Part shown: piece after piece, positions 35,455 to 48,420 of the stretch
Numbering within the stretch: position 1 is the first letter of the stretch
Layout of the letters: every line of letters begins with the position of its first letter
Assembly (NCBI GenBank): GCA_036924285.1
Contig: JAYKYS010000004.1
Location: 806,001-870,000 of the forward strand
Direction of reading: 5' to 3'
Length of the DNA stretch: 64,000 nt
DNA from: Asterella californica
Taxonomy: Eukaryota > Streptophyta > Marchantiopsida > Marchantiales > Aytoniaceae
The notes under the pieces: model-generated
Told to the model about the DNA's origin: nothing
What the model saw: only the letters and a program-made list of their open reading frames with translations
Databases searched by the model: none
Made by a program: the position numbers and the translations under genes

Positions 35455-37330
35455 TTGTCATCCATCATAGATAAGTATGCACGACGTCCACAACATCTGC
35501 AAACAAATTCAATGGCTTTGATAGAATTCGTAGCCAAGTTTAATACTTCACAAAATAGAAGATTAAGAAAATCTAAAATCATTCGATGGATACGTTTCGA
35601 CCAATATAAACAACCGGAAGACTATTTCAGAGAGCAAGTGCTATTATATGTCCCTTTTCTTTACGACGAGAACAACATTAAAGATTCAACTAAAACATGA
35701 GAAAATACATATAATAGACTTAAATCACATATTCTATTGTTACAAAATTTATATACTTTTAAGTACAATACGGATGAAGTAAACGAAGATTGGAAGAAAT
35801 TTGAGGATGAGGTGGCTGAACTTGAAGAAATAAGAGAATATCATAACGAACAAAGCGAATCGGAACCGGATTCAAGCAATTTGGATTTGGACAATGTCGA
35901 CTTAATGCAACGAAATACTCTTAAATGTACTTCTAACACTATGAATCGTGAAGAAACCTTCCCAATCAAAGATCCTCTAATACCAATAGAATCATTTTGT
36001 GCTGAATTATGTCAATTGAACAAACAACAAAAGCTAATCTTCAATGATTGTATGTACAAAAAAAACATTTTCCACATGAACCAATCCATTTATTCTTACG
36101 AGAGAAGTAGGAACCGGTAAAACATTCACCTTATTAAAAATTATACAAGGATTGTCATGGATATACGAAGATGATAAATCCAGGTTTAATAATCCCGAAC
36201 AAATAAAAGTTTTGAAGATAGCATACACAAGACGAGCTGCATATAACATACAAGGAATGACTATTCATAGTGCCTTAGCGATCCTTAAAGACTCTTACGA
36301 TATGAACGTATCAAAATTAAGTCCAAATTGACTGGATAAATACATCAAATATTATAGCCAATTAAGATTATTAGTGATAGACGAAATCTCTCTGGTGGGC
36401 GCAAGAATGTTCTCTTACATAAACCAAAGACTACAACAAATAACTCAGAGTTTTAACCTTCCATTCGGTGGTATAGATATAATTGTTTGCGGTGTATCAA
36501 GTACAACTTGTTCAAGATTCATGGATTTTTCAGTCTTCTAATATTTATTCTCAAAATATTACCACTAACATATGGTCTTCATTTTTCAAACACTATGAAC
36601 TGACTCAACCTATGCGTCAAAACGATACAAATTTTATACAAATTCTGAATCGTATTCGCATCAACCAACAAACATCTTCTGATCTACATTATTTAAATTC
36701 AACTTATCAAAAAATGTATTCTAAACCAAACGATATACCTCATTTATTTTACATTAACGAAGATACAAAACTTCATAATCAACATGTATTTAGTATAACT
36801 GATGGAAACGGATATTTATTCCATTCAAAAGATCATTTTTCTTCCGTTATATCGAAAAGATTTAAGATATCCATAGATCCAAAAGATACAGCCGGATTAC
36901 ACGGTACTTTATCTCTACAAGTTACCATGTTAGTAGAATTATGTTATAATTATAACACACGAGATGGACTCACAAATGAAAGCGATGGGATTTTCATGTC
37001 CACAACAACATATAACGATGATCAAATCATTTGGATTCAATTCTTTAATCCAAAGATTAGAACACAAACGAGGAACAAACAAAAACATTTGTATCCCAAT
37101 ATCATCAATCCATCTTGGACGCCCATTATGAAAATTTCCAATCAATAAATATATCAGAGAACATAAGATCACTAGAACATAATTTCCAGTTCAACAAGCA
37201 TATGCACGAACTATCCACAGATCGCAAGGATTGACCATGCGTCAGGTAGCTTTCAGTCCCAAGCACATAAATCGACATGGATTGACATACACTGCATTAT
37301 CCAGAGTGAAAAATCCTTAGCACTACATAC
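35455..37330 (+). pseudogene. Pif1-family helicase domain of the Helentron
   Basis: The linker 35455-36100 is open in long pieces and ends in LNKQQKLIFND. Walker A VGTGKTF is encoded at 36107-36127 but in a different frame from the linker. Walker B LVIDEISLVG lies near 36370-36400. ELTQPMRQND near 36600 matches the helicase LTQxMRQ box. QAYARTIHRSQGLT near 37195-37240 and TYTALSRVKN near 37285-37315 are motifs V and VI. All motifs are present but spread over at least three frames. It supplies the unwinding activity for rolling-circle transposition. Confidence 0.85.
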
Positions 37331-37499
37331 ATTACAATTGATCGAGCATCGTCATATAGTTGTAGACAACCGAGTCACTCTCGAAATGGAACGGTTGAAA
37401 CTAAAATCATCGTGACAATTCCACATCCATGATCTTCAGATGAAAATCTCATCTTCCACTTACATGCTCATACTTTCTAAACACAAGATCATTAATAAA

Positions 37500-38051
37500 A
37501 CATCACCTTGATGTTCGAGCAGATCATAATTTACAACTATTTGATATTTTGTGCTTCAGTGAGACACTTATACAAAATCCTAGTTCTGTTCCACATTTCA
37601 TAGACATCGAACGCTTTCAATATATACATACGTACACAGTCGAGGTTTGCTACTAACATATCGAAACACAATGCAACTCTTGGCGCATAATATTTTTGGA
37701 ACTCATAACATGGAAATAATTTCTGCAGATTTCAACATTCTAACTCGTCGTGCAATTCACATCATAGTTGTATACAAATCTCCTCGTATGCATGTCGATG
37801 AGTTTTTGATCAATTTTACTATCATTATTCAAAACATACCTAAGGATTATCCCACGATAATCATAGGAGATTTCAATATCGATCTGCTCAAAATTGATGA
37901 TCATCAAACTGCATCCTTCGCATCTTTCATGAATTCATTTAACTTTTTTCCAACTTTCACAAAACCAATCACAAAATACGCATCAAATCTGGATCAAACA
38001 TGGACTAACGTTCTCCAATACGAAAATCTCTCTTCATCATTCAGATCATGA
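37500..38051 (+). pseudogene. AP-type endonuclease (EEP) domain of the Helentron
   Basis: FDILCFSETLIQ near 37550 matches the N-terminal xxxCxxET box. The open frame 37647-38051 contains VVYKSPRMH, then IIIGDFNIDLL near 37860 (the GDFN catalytic motif), and NLDQTWTN near 37990 (the LDxxxTN box). One frame change separates the N-terminal part. This domain is shared with CR1-like LINE endonucleases and is diagnostic of Helentrons. Confidence 0.82.
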
Positions 38052-40844
38052 TCCTATTTTTATTCTCTATAAAAAGTCATCACATGTTAATACGTTTTCA
38101 TTTACATGAAAAAACAAATACAATCTTCTTTTGTTCGTGTACTCATCAATCGAGCTATACGAGTGATGTTCATGATCATATATTTCGTATTCAAGACATT
38201 TTCAACACTTGCAAAACAAGATACTCCCTCGTACGTTTCTTGAGAATAACATTTCTTATATAAACTGGAAATCATCTTCCTATCATGAGCTATTGACTTT
38301 GCAAAATTCCTAAATGTATGTATTCATAATTGTTCAGTATAATATAAACATGCTCATTCTAACATCCATAATATTCCAAATGTTTTGTTTCGCAGTTACG
38401 GTTCATCATTGTTCTCAAGACGACCTCAACATTCAAATCATTCTATACATTTCTTGCATATCTTATATATTATTGATATTCCAATGTACATAATCTTCAC
38501 AACATCTCTCAAATTCTCCATTATATATTTTTTCATTTCAACTATCATCATATGTTAATATATTCCCATGTAGCTAAACAAATTAGTCTATTTATTTTCT
38601 TCATACGCTCATCATTCAAACCATTTAATACAAACTCATATGCATCAAATTAAAGCTAATTTCAACAATTATGACATCATATACTCCTTCATATTTCCTA
38701 CCAATAATTGCATCATACACAAAATGAAAACTAGTACAATGTCATTTATGTATCTTTTCTTAACTTCCATAAATTTTGAAATGTATGTAATGACACAGTC
38801 TGAAATTATCCTTCCTAACCTCCACAATATTTCTAAATGTTCTTCTCTGCAGTTGCAACAGATCACTACCTCCGAATCGGTCCAAACACTCATCAACTTC
38901 TACATTATCATACATCCAAAGATAATCTTAAGATCGCTATCCTCAAAATGATCCGAAGATTCACAAGTACATATTTGCGTAAAAGATGCATACATGTTAC
39001 TACCAGTATATGAAGACATGTTGAAAGATGCCCATTTTTACTCACAAAAAATTATAAACTACTTTTCAGTATCTGAAGATAATCTTATCATGGCTTTCAA
39101 AGACTATATTAATTTCCGTTGTTTCTTCAACATTCATCTACATCTCTAGAATTACACCTTCACATATAACATTTTCTAAGACTCTAAGAAAAGATGGATT
39201 TCACTTTTAAGATTCACCTTCACAGATTTCACCAAATAGGATTGTGAGGTCTTGCAAACGCATAGTCCTTGCAATTCCATAGCATGTATAGCGACTTGTT
39301 TTACTTGGTGTTACTTGATCATATTTTTATCAGTTACAACAAGTTCAATAGGTCAAAAAGACATGTCATCAAAAAATGAAAAGTGTATGTAAACCAGGTA
39401 TCTATATGAAAGTTCAGTTTAAAATGTCTTTACAACAAATTATTAACGAATTGTATTAGTATAGTATCAATCTAGAACATTGTGCTAAACTTGCTATTGC
39501 CATTCAAAGGTGCCATTCAAAGGTGCGATCAAGTAAAGTTAAGAGGGATTGGGTAAAATCCAACAAACATATTAGGCGTGCGATCAAGTAAATCTGTGCA
39601 GATCGAACTAATGCCCTTCTACGGTACATCTCAACTCGATACTCATTCATGTAGCACTCACATGTCATAGAAACCAGCGCCACATAGAATGAGCCGACGA
39701 TCTCCATATTTACGTTTTTTGGTCGTATGTTGACTAGCACTAGGAAGCGATGGTCGGTTCAAAATGAGTATGGACGGTTCAAAATGCATCACAAGTAAAA
39801 ATTGAGATAGAACAATATAAATATTTTTAAATGAAAGTTTTGAAGTTTTTTGAAAGTACAGTTCATTTGATAAAACATATGAAATAAGACAAATAAGAAA
39901 CAAACGTTACAGTGATAATTATCGAGCAAAGAAAATATACCTCCATTGCAATCGATAAGTGATATAGGAATACATTTTTGACAACAAATCCTTTGAACTC
40001 TCATATATCAAAAGTAGACGTTCAGGTAGTTTAGTTTGAGGTCATATCATTAGTATTATACTTAACCATACCAGATATTGATATTGAGCATGTTTTCCAA
40101 CCAGATGAGGAATTCAGAAAATTCTATGATTTTCAGACTGAAATACAATAATTTATCAACTTGTTAAATAGTTTGGTATTCTCAAAAGTAAGAAAGCTGC
40201 TTTTATGGCTAAATGATGTTTTGCAAGCATTGTTGACTTCTACTCAAATGGTATTGAGCTATAAGAGTTGAAAATATCTCATTCTCAATAGAGCCTAATT
40301 CAATATGCTATCTTTTTATTTTTTTTCTTTACGTCTCCATCCCCCTGGCGATGTTGAGATTTGAATAACTATTTCTAAACTGACTGATGGCCCACTGTGG
40401 CCAATTGATCTTGTCTAACCTAGACTGAAGATATCTCTGTAATTACACTGGGTCACGCAGAATAGGACCGAGTTAGGACAGAGCGATATTGTAGTCTATC
40501 GCGGCTGTTAGGGACTCTATTGTTTCTGGACAAGAACATGTCACCAACTTTACCTAACCTATCGGGACTCGTGGCCACGCAACACGGAAAATGTCAAGAG
40601 TCCGATCTAATGCTCCAGCGATACTTGCTCCTCGAGATCCTCGATGCGAATCGGGAGGCACTGCCTAGTTTCCTTCTGACGAGCGGATCTCGTAGCTATG
40701 GCGTCTCACCGTGAGTGCAGACTAGAATCGTGGAGGGCATTGATCGGCAAAGGATCATTGTTCCTGACCTGGAGCTTCCCACGGCTACAGTTGTGCATTA
40801 CGATGACTCGTGCTTGGAGGAGATCGGACCTCGTGCAGCATGAC
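38052..40844. other. AT-rich region, right flank of the Helentron
   Basis: No supported gene. Two diverged copies of one segment occur: near 38345-38400 and 38815-38870, both with CTCCA/CATCCA-type runs leading to TCTGCAGTT or TTCGCAGTT. Small direct repeats (GCCATTCAAAGGT, GCGATCAAGTAAA) lie at 39498-39600. The element's 3' end is probably somewhere in 38052-39200. Confidence 0.4.
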
Positions 40845-41547
40845 CTACAGCTTATCCACGCTAGCTTGCATCGTCTCTTGTTTCTTTGCTGATGTTTGTC
40901 TGTCTTGAAACACTTCTACCGTCTTTAGAGCGTCCGTGAGAATGTATTGTAGGGACAGCTCTTTAATTTTATTCCTAAACACCTTCTCATTTCGTTCGGT
41001 CCATGCCGCTTGCAGGAGTTCATTCAGGATCAGCATCTGCTCTGGGTGACACTGGTTCGAGTTGATGCAATTTTCGATCGACATCAGCAAATCCAGTCAA
41101 TGGAGGCTCCGGATAGAATTTGTGGAGAACCAGTATCATCCTTCTCCAGCGAGCTAGTATCCGTGGGCACTTAAGGAACTGATGTCGAGCATCTTCTATT
41201 GTTTCTCGCAGGAGTGACAGTGACCGTCGTGTACTTCCCAGAGGGAAGCACGTTCCTGCGAGTAGTACCCGTAGTTTACGACTCTCCAGACCTTCAGCTT
41301 TACTGCATATGGAGAAAATGCACGCCACAAGGATGACTAGAACTGCTTCCACCCCGTTTGTCGGAAGGCTAATCTCCATCTGAATTGTAGCTGCGAAGCA
41401 TATCACGTTGTTAGAAGAAGCAGTTTGGCCCATTATGCAGTGCTGAGAGACCAAGATGGGGGGATGAACGAATGAGGGAGATCCCAAAAGGGCGCTGGTG
41501 GCAAGAGATACAATTACACGGATGCTACAGGAGGACGGTCTTGACAT
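40845..41547 (-). pseudogene. LINE C-terminal zinc-binding RT fragment
   Basis: On the minus strand a CHSC pair precedes EDARHQFLKCPRILARW, matching the plant LINE zf-RVT pattern CxxC...ED.xHxFxxCPxxxxxW. A one-base frame change separates the Cys pair from the rest. Farther downstream AAWTERNEKVF matches the conserved WxERNxRxF end of plant L1-type elements. RT itself is not visible on this strand. Confidence 0.65.
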
Positions 41548-42879
41548 CAGACCCTTTAAACTTCAGACCCATGCAATGCCAGCTAAGATGGATAGCACAG
41601 CTTCTTCAAGGTGCTGAAGAGGAGTGGGCTCAAATGACAAAAATTCACATTCAAACAGCACTGAGATCGGGCACTCACCGACAAGAAAGGAGACACTGAC
41701 GAATGGACGAGGGACTCCTGTTGGCAGAAGACTTGAAAATTACTTCATCCCGGACCTGCAAAAGCCTCCTGAAAGGCTGGAAGGAAGTTAGCAACCATCT
41801 AACATTCGTGGTTGAAGGTGCTAAATTATCTTTTAAATATAAAATTTATTTGAAAAAATTAATATATCAGTATCTTAATTCAAAAAATTAAAAGATCTGT
41901 TTTATATGAAAATAATGAGACTCATTGGACAAAAAATATCTATTCGAAAATAAACATTAGCCTGTGTGTCTATTTATAAATGATATGATAATTAAAATTT
42001 AAAATATGACCATTTTTGACATTTCTTGACTTTAAAATTTTGCTAAAATAATAAAAAAGTACCCTTCTTTTGAACTTATGTGTTTTCAACAAATAGAAGA
42101 AGTGAACCCCTATGGGAGAATGGATGTATTCGGTGTTACTTATGTAACATGATGGTGGTAAATCTCTATGGGACCGTATATATGTTGTAGTGGAACTCCG
42201 TCTAGAGAACAACCACGTCAAGACTGGAAGAAGAGAAGAACCAAGAAGAGACTTTGAACAACCAGAAGCCGCAAAGCACATGGAGCTAAGAGAGCTGAAA
42301 GAGTGTCAAGAAGATCCTAATCACAAAACAAAAGGAGATTAGGTTAATATGATGAAACTTTGATGGACTACTAAGTGGCTTTCGATACAGTTAGAATTAC
42401 CTCTCCGGGAGAAACCACATGGAAGAAAGACTCTAGAGGAGAAAGAAAGCGAGTAGATTCGAACAACAAGCTAAGCAAAAATCAAGAGAGAAACTTTTCA
42501 CTCTCTCAGAAGAAACAACGGCTCAATAACAACTGATGAAAAACCAGTAGTAGTAAGTGTCTTGGTGAAAAAAGAACCCAGATCTCCTGGTTCTCATGCG
42601 CGACCCGGGTATTCACGAGCCCCCGGGTACTTCTGGTGTAATCTGTGTAAGAAAAAAAGCTCCATTGCGAAAACAATTCAGAAGAACAAAGAAAAGAAAA
42701 TAACAACTGATGAAAAAGTAATGTTATAAGAGGTACGTGGGTTCTGTAAATTTTTTCAACAAGATGTACGACAAGATGACATAAAAGGTGATTATCTGAA
42801 GTCAATCTTAGATCGATTGATAGTGAAGAAGTTGTCAGGCCACAAAAGTATGAGTCTTGATTTTGTTCCAATTGTGGGG
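41548..42879. other. No recognisable gene
   Basis: AT-rich at 41820-42060. The 42500-42880 stretch may be the upstream part of the LINE that follows, since it is on the correct side and contains WCNLCKKK-like text, but no motif is decisive. Confidence 0.4.
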
Positions 42880-43490
42880 GAGATAAGAAGAGAAGCAATA
42901 CTATTTCTTTCTTCCTACTGAGAAATCGTCTCGAGTGGATGGGATAACAAATGAGATAATTCAATTGAAGATGATGATTTTTAGTTCATACAAGAGTTGA
43001 ATCAGAAGAACTTCTTTAAAACGAAAGAAAGACATTTTAAACTCATACCAAGGAGAAAAAGAGGGAAGAGTTGAGGTTCTGGAATCTAGAGATCCTTAAC
43101 CATGCTCATTATAAGGTACAAACTTTTGAGCGACTAGAACTTGTCATGGATGGAATGGTTGACAAAGAGCAAAAACTTCATTACAGAAAGGAAGAATCAT
43201 AGACAACATCTGTCTCGAGTAATATTGCGGTAGAATAGATCAAAAAAAGAACCAAGATGTCATGTTTGTACGACTCGACTTCATGAAAGCATATGACAGT
43301 ACCTATGATGACATTCTATCGGAATGATGCACACAATGAATTCCGTAAGAAGACTATCAATGCATTGAAGAATATATGAAAAGAGCGACATCAAAGATCC
43401 ATAGTAATGAGAAATTAACATAGAAAATACAAACAAGTAAAGGAATTAGACAAGGGTGTCTGTCTTATAAACCGTCTGATTTTAGTAGAT
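42880..43490 (+). pseudogene. LINE reverse transcriptase fragment
   Basis: Plus-strand pieces in changing frames: TEKSSRVDGITNEIIQ near 42915-42965 (KxPGxDGIxxE box), an SLTMLIIRYKLLS-like piece near 43090-43130 (RPIxLLNxxYK box), FITER followed by RIIDNICLE near 43170-43220, VRLDFMKAYDS near 43268-43300, and KGIRQGCL near 43440-43462 (GxRQGCPLSP box). Numerous stops. It is a dead L1-type element, opposite in strand to the fragment at 40845-41547. Confidence 0.75.
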
Positions 43491-43790
43491 AGAACCTAAA
43501 ACTCTAAGAAAAGAGCCTCCTTTAGAAATGAAACCAAGTCCAGACCAATCCTTAAAATGAAACTAAGAACACTAATAAGACAAGGGCTTCTACGTAGCCG
43601 CATATGAAAACAAAATTTGAAATCTAAATCTATCTTTCATAAACCTAAACTCTCTTCACTACTCCCCACTTCAAATCCACTCCTAAATGCATCCTTTTGC
43701 CGGTCTGCCCTACTCTCAGCCAAGTGCCTCCAAGCTTTGCGCATGCTTCAGTTTTGGGGGGTCAAGGCATCTGATCATTCATTGCTGACC

Positions 43791-44268
43791 GGACTGACCA
43801 GTAATCGTCCGTCTGAACCCTCCCTCTGAAGTTTGCCCAGGGAGAGGAGAGTTCACATGGATGGAAGCACTGCTTTCAAAAGAAAACTTTAGACGTCACG
43901 TCACGATATCACAAGTCAAAAACCACGCATTCCCGTCACACGCGCAGACAAGCGTCGCGGCTTGATACCCCCGATGTTCTTCCTCCCTTCGTGTCCTTCT
44001 TTCCTTTGTAAGGCTTGAGGGTTCTTTCCATCCGTTGGCTATTCATTGCGTCGAGTGTTCTACGATACCCACAAGCAGCAGATGAACATGATCTTGAGGT
44101 CCAGGTTCCCATGCCCGTCTTATTAGGTGTAACATCGTGACGTGTACAGTTTTCTTTTGAAAGCAGTGCTTCCGTCCAGAAGTCAGTTTACCACGTGAAC
44201 CCTCCTCTCCCTAGGCAAACTTCAGAGGGAAGGTTCAGACGGACGGTTACCGGTCAATCCGTTCAGTT
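43791..44268. mobile_element. Foldback (long terminal inverted repeat) element
   Basis: The arm 43791-43907 matches the reverse complement of 44134-44268, with roughly 85-90% identity and one indel of about 15 bases. Shared blocks include GAAGCACTGCTTTCAAAAG and GGGAGAGGAG. The 226-bp interior has no coding sequence. Long arms with a short non-coding centre fit a foldback or MITE-type non-autonomous transposon. Confidence 0.75.
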
Positions 44269-47200
44269 CAACCCAAGGAAATTCTGTAGGCAGTCGGGTG
44301 TTTGTACTCTTAGGTAGGAGTCATGATGTTAACAGCGAAATCCAGCTTTCGTACCCGGTCAAGCTCGCTCAGAGAAGAGACATCTATCGCAATTATGACA
44401 ATATCCAAGTTGCATTTGGTGGAGATCATGGCCGATGTTTCCGAAACCGATCATTCATTCGGCGCACATCGAGAGAGTTGTGCTCTGCAGTACTAATGTA
44501 CTACGCTGTGACTCTCCTTGTAGTGGATTGGGTTCTCGGCTGGACTCTGGAGCTGATAAGACGTAAACGTCTGTAAACCTCGTCATGGTTCCTCAAGTAT
44601 CGTATTTGAGGATGTTAGAATCTGGTCAGATCCACTTCGACTGAGCCGGACTCAGCTCTGCAGCAAGTCTACACCCTGGAAGCTTGAGATTTCTCATCCA
44701 TGGTGCGGAATTAACGTCCTTCACGTCAAGGATCGAAAGATCTGCATCGTCTCACTGAACAGAAACCACGATATCACAGGGCGCTTGTACGAGTGGTGGG
44801 TTCAAAACTCTCAGCGATGTGTTTCTTACACACTACACGCGGAAAGATCAGACTTCATACGAATGCGTTAAAAAACCGCTTGACAAGCTTCTGTTGGTCC
44901 TATGTGTGCACGAGATGTAGTTTTGCTTTTGCACCTCGGAAGAGAGAACTGGCGATATCACGAGACACCGTTTTGATTTATACCTTGAAAAATAGAGGTA
45001 CTGTCGACGCTTTCTTAAGTGTCATAAACTCACTGTACGAGCTGACAAGTGCGCCTTCGCTGACCACTTACCAAAACACTTTAAACCTTGCAGCTCGACT
45101 TTAAGTTCGAAGAAGGGAGGAGAAACGGCTCATGAGGAGGTTCCTGTCACCCAAAACCCTGATGGAAGGTCACAACTCCCAAGGCAAACCAACTCTCGAA
45201 CTACTCATGAGAAAACGACGCAAATTATACAGCACAAGAATGGCCGAACATGATCAGTCCGTCCACAGATGCGAAGAGAAACACCAGAATATAGCGTACT
45301 TATTTACAGAGGAGCAGAAACGTCGTAGGGTCCCGGGCCTCCAACTTCGAGGAGAACAGCAACTTCATCGGCGTCATGGCGCATAACTCCTGAAGTGGGC
45401 TCAAGCAACCGACGTTTCAGGCTTTACTACCGGCTATAGCATCATAACTTCATAACAAGGTATCCTCCCTCCTACTCTACTGATGTCCATGGCACTAGCA
45501 AGACTAATTCGTAAAGCTTTCTCTCCCTGCTGACTGGAGTGGAGTCTATCCGCTGTTGGAACCAGATTTACACCAGTCACCATCCTGAACAGGCCTGGTT
45601 CGGTCAACATCCGGGCGGTGATAAATGTAACACTTAACGCGCTCGCCCTTTTCCGTGCACACCTGCCGGCCACGTAAACTGTCAATGCGGGAGATGATGA
45701 TGCGCTTATGATAAGCTGCTCGGACCTTCTGGATCTAACGGAACATGGAAGATGCAGCTCTGTCTTGCAGTATGATTGGACTAGTGAGACGTCATATGTT
45801 AGGGACTATAAGACTCGTTGAACTCGGCAAGAACTTCCGATGGCTCGTAAAACGAAACAGAAAGCAAAAATATTCCCAGTTACAGTCCCACTCTTACGAT
45901 TCGACACAAACATCGAAGGCGACATTCAAACCTCTCGCTCGGGTCGCCAGGCATCAATTACCTCAACGACGTCCCGTTCGTAGAGCTCTGGAGAGTACCC
46001 TCTCCTTTCTGTCTCGTCAAGCAAGCCAGCAATACCCATCCGAGGTGAAGCCTTCACCACGTATCCTAGTACTGCGTATCCTGATTCTTCAAGCCTCACG
46101 GCAGGATGCTGCCCACCACCATGCTGCCAAACGAGTCCACAATGACGGATAACAACAACCGCGGCAAAATTCTCGTCAGTATTCTAACTTGGAAGCATTT
46201 CTTGATGTCTATGAGCTACTTTGAGCTCGGCTATAACCACACTCTGCTGGCGGGTCGGCTGCGGGAAGAAAGTCTTGCCGCAGAGAATGGTACTGGCCCC
46301 ATTCAGAATCATCGCACAGACAACAGTAAATTATGGTATCAACCCGATGCTAAAGTTCACAGAGAGCACCCAACTGAACCCTTCCTCATCATTCTCCTCG
46401 ATAAATGAGATATTTTAGCTCCTTATTTCTTCGTTCCCTACGAGATTCGAGACAGGCTGAAAGTGCACAGAAGATTCTACAACACCTCTCTTATCTGCAG
46501 GAAGGTGCTCTAAGGAAAGGCTGGACTTATCACTTGAATAAAGTAATCAGACAGAACGGAAAGATTTGTGTCGAGAAAAGTGCGAAGAAGATCTCGCTAT
46601 TACTAGGAGAAAATAAGGAACAGCCTGATCGAACGCCGAGAAGTAGCGATCTGAGAAATAACGTACGTTGAATGAGTAAAGGCGACTGCCTAGTAACCAA
46701 GCCCTGGTGGCATCCGGACTTGAGAAATGGACGTCAGGAACAGCATCGGGCCTCAAATTGCCGTACTCGAACACGCAATCAGGTCCGCTGTATTCTGGCT
46801 GGTACGGCAACGCTCCACACCATCCGCACTGCGTTGGGCCCGAATTCTCGTTTCTGGCAGCCTCCATCATCTCCTGTCGTAATTGCAAACCCATTGTCTG
46901 CACACTTGTCTCTTACACCAGCCAAATACTAACCTCGAGATCTTCCGATGTCCGATCGAGTCCGAGTTGAACTTTCGCTTCCTTTCCAGCTGTCCGACCC
47001 CGGCCTCAACTCACACTCTCGATAAGGTCTCTAGCCTAAGGAAGATTCCACCTACGTGTTGTCGTCGTCCGCCGCGTTGTATCAGAATTTCAATTTCTAC
47101 TTACTTTCAGTTCCCGAACCTTTCAGTTCCCGAACCTTTCCTTCGTGACTACTTCACATTCCACAGACTTTCTTTGGACGTTTCCGTCAGACTTCTTCAC

Positions 47201-48420
47201 TGCCTTCACCGGCCCACTTTTTTCCCTTCGAATCTTAGAGGCTGTATTTGTACCGGTAGCTTTCCCAGACGAGTTCTGGAGTTGGATATCTGCCAGGCGA
47301 TGACGGAGCGGCAGCAATTATAGCAGGATTGTCGCGGGAGTAAAAGACAACCAAGCCTTGCGCTTGAAGACATTCATCTGCGCTAGTCCCCACTATTCCT
47401 GACCAGAGATTCAGCGTTCGAGATAACCCCTCGTCCACGTCTGTCGAGTGTGCAGCGCGGGTGGAACATATATATATCTCACCGTTCGTTCTCGCGTCTT
47501 GCATCACCCGGAGTTGGAGTGCGCCGGAAGCAGCAGCTAGAGTGGACTTGCAATTCGTTCAGACAAACTCGTGGTTCATTCTCGCTTCTTCCACCGCTGG
47601 AGTGCGGTGGAAGTTGCAAGATGAGGGCAAAAGCGATTTGTTGGAACAACGGCGTTCATTCTTGCTTCTCCCGCCGCGCTCCTGAGCGTTCGGACAACGC
47701 CGTTCATTCTTGCTTCTTCCACCGCTGCACCGCTTCAGTGGAAGAAGCTCGAATGAGTAGACGTGCGATACGTTCAGACTACGCCATGAGTCCAGAACTC
47801 CACTCAGATAACACGCGGCCTCCACCCACATGAGACCACCTGAGCTCTTTAAGAGTCGAAGGTACCGCCGTACCGGTAGGGACTAATCTTGGCTCCCTAG
47901 TACTACTGTACGCGGCAAGAGCCAGACTCTAACCTAAGGCACATACACGAAACTAATACGCAGAGGACAAATTGAAGGACCGATGCTTGCAAACGGTCTT
48001 GGGCACCTCAAGGAAACGTACAGAGGACGAAAAGTCCAGTAACCGATCCAATACCCTTCAGTTGCCTATGGTGACCCCGAGATAAAACAGGGTCCCGAAG
48101 AGAAAATGAACCCTTACTTGGAGAAGATGGACTTCTCTTTTGGTTTGGTTCGAGGACCGGGGCTTTGGAGATGAGCAAAGTTCGCAGTGAGTCGAGCGTG
48201 GGAGAAGCTCTGATACTTTCAAGATTTATGTTACAGCAAATCAGCGACAATGTACGAGATCCGTCATTTTCTGTTTCGACTAAACTATAAGCCTTCTGAA
48301 CATTCAGGTTGGCTGTTTGGAATATTCAAGTCTGCTCGTGAGATGGTTTGGACTAGCCTATCCCCTCTGAAAAGTCTTGTTGGCATTGTGGCTAATTCAC
48401 CTACACCAGTATTGTCCAGA
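44269..48420. other. Long stretch without a supported gene
   Basis: Many medium open frames on both strands (44793-45104, 45745-46152, 46405-46671 plus; 46547-46903 minus) with no confident domain. Within 46547-46903 (-) a CGWCGALPYQP segment faintly resembles the first Cys pair of a PEX2-type RING, but the later Cys positions are not Cys. 47560-47760 has three spaced copies of a GTTCATTCTTGCTTCT-type motif. Confidence 0.4.
47565..47745. repeat. Imperfect interspersed short repeats
   Basis: Three similar segments near 47575, 47647 and 47702 carry CGTTCATTCTTGCTTCT or a close variant, followed by a purine/pyrimidine CCACCGC or CCGCCGC box. It looks like decayed local duplication. Confidence 0.5.

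Larger units (their letters stand above)
32171..38051 (+). mobile_element. Helentron-type rolling-circle element (OTU, Rep, helicase, endonuclease), decayed
   Basis: Collinear, same-strand pieces give the order OTU cysteine protease, Helitron-like N-terminal domain, HUH Rep, Pif1-family helicase and endonuclease/exonuclease/phosphatase domain. The C-terminal endonuclease distinguishes Helentrons (Helitron2) from canonical Helitrons, and OTU domains are also known in that group. Composition is markedly more AT-rich than the host genes. Stops and frameshifts are scattered but motif order is complete, so decay is moderate. Element ends are not resolved. Confidence 0.88.

Noticed and set aside
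42560..42720. WCNLCKKK-like text considered as a Copia zinc knuckle
   Set aside because: The His and final Cys are missing; the neighbouring plus-strand sequence fits a LINE better.
46547..46903. Minus-strand CGWCGALPYQP followed by DCVFEYGNL recalls a PEX2-type RING
   Set aside because: Most zinc-ligand positions after the first pair are not Cys or His, and no PEX2 N-terminal region was found.
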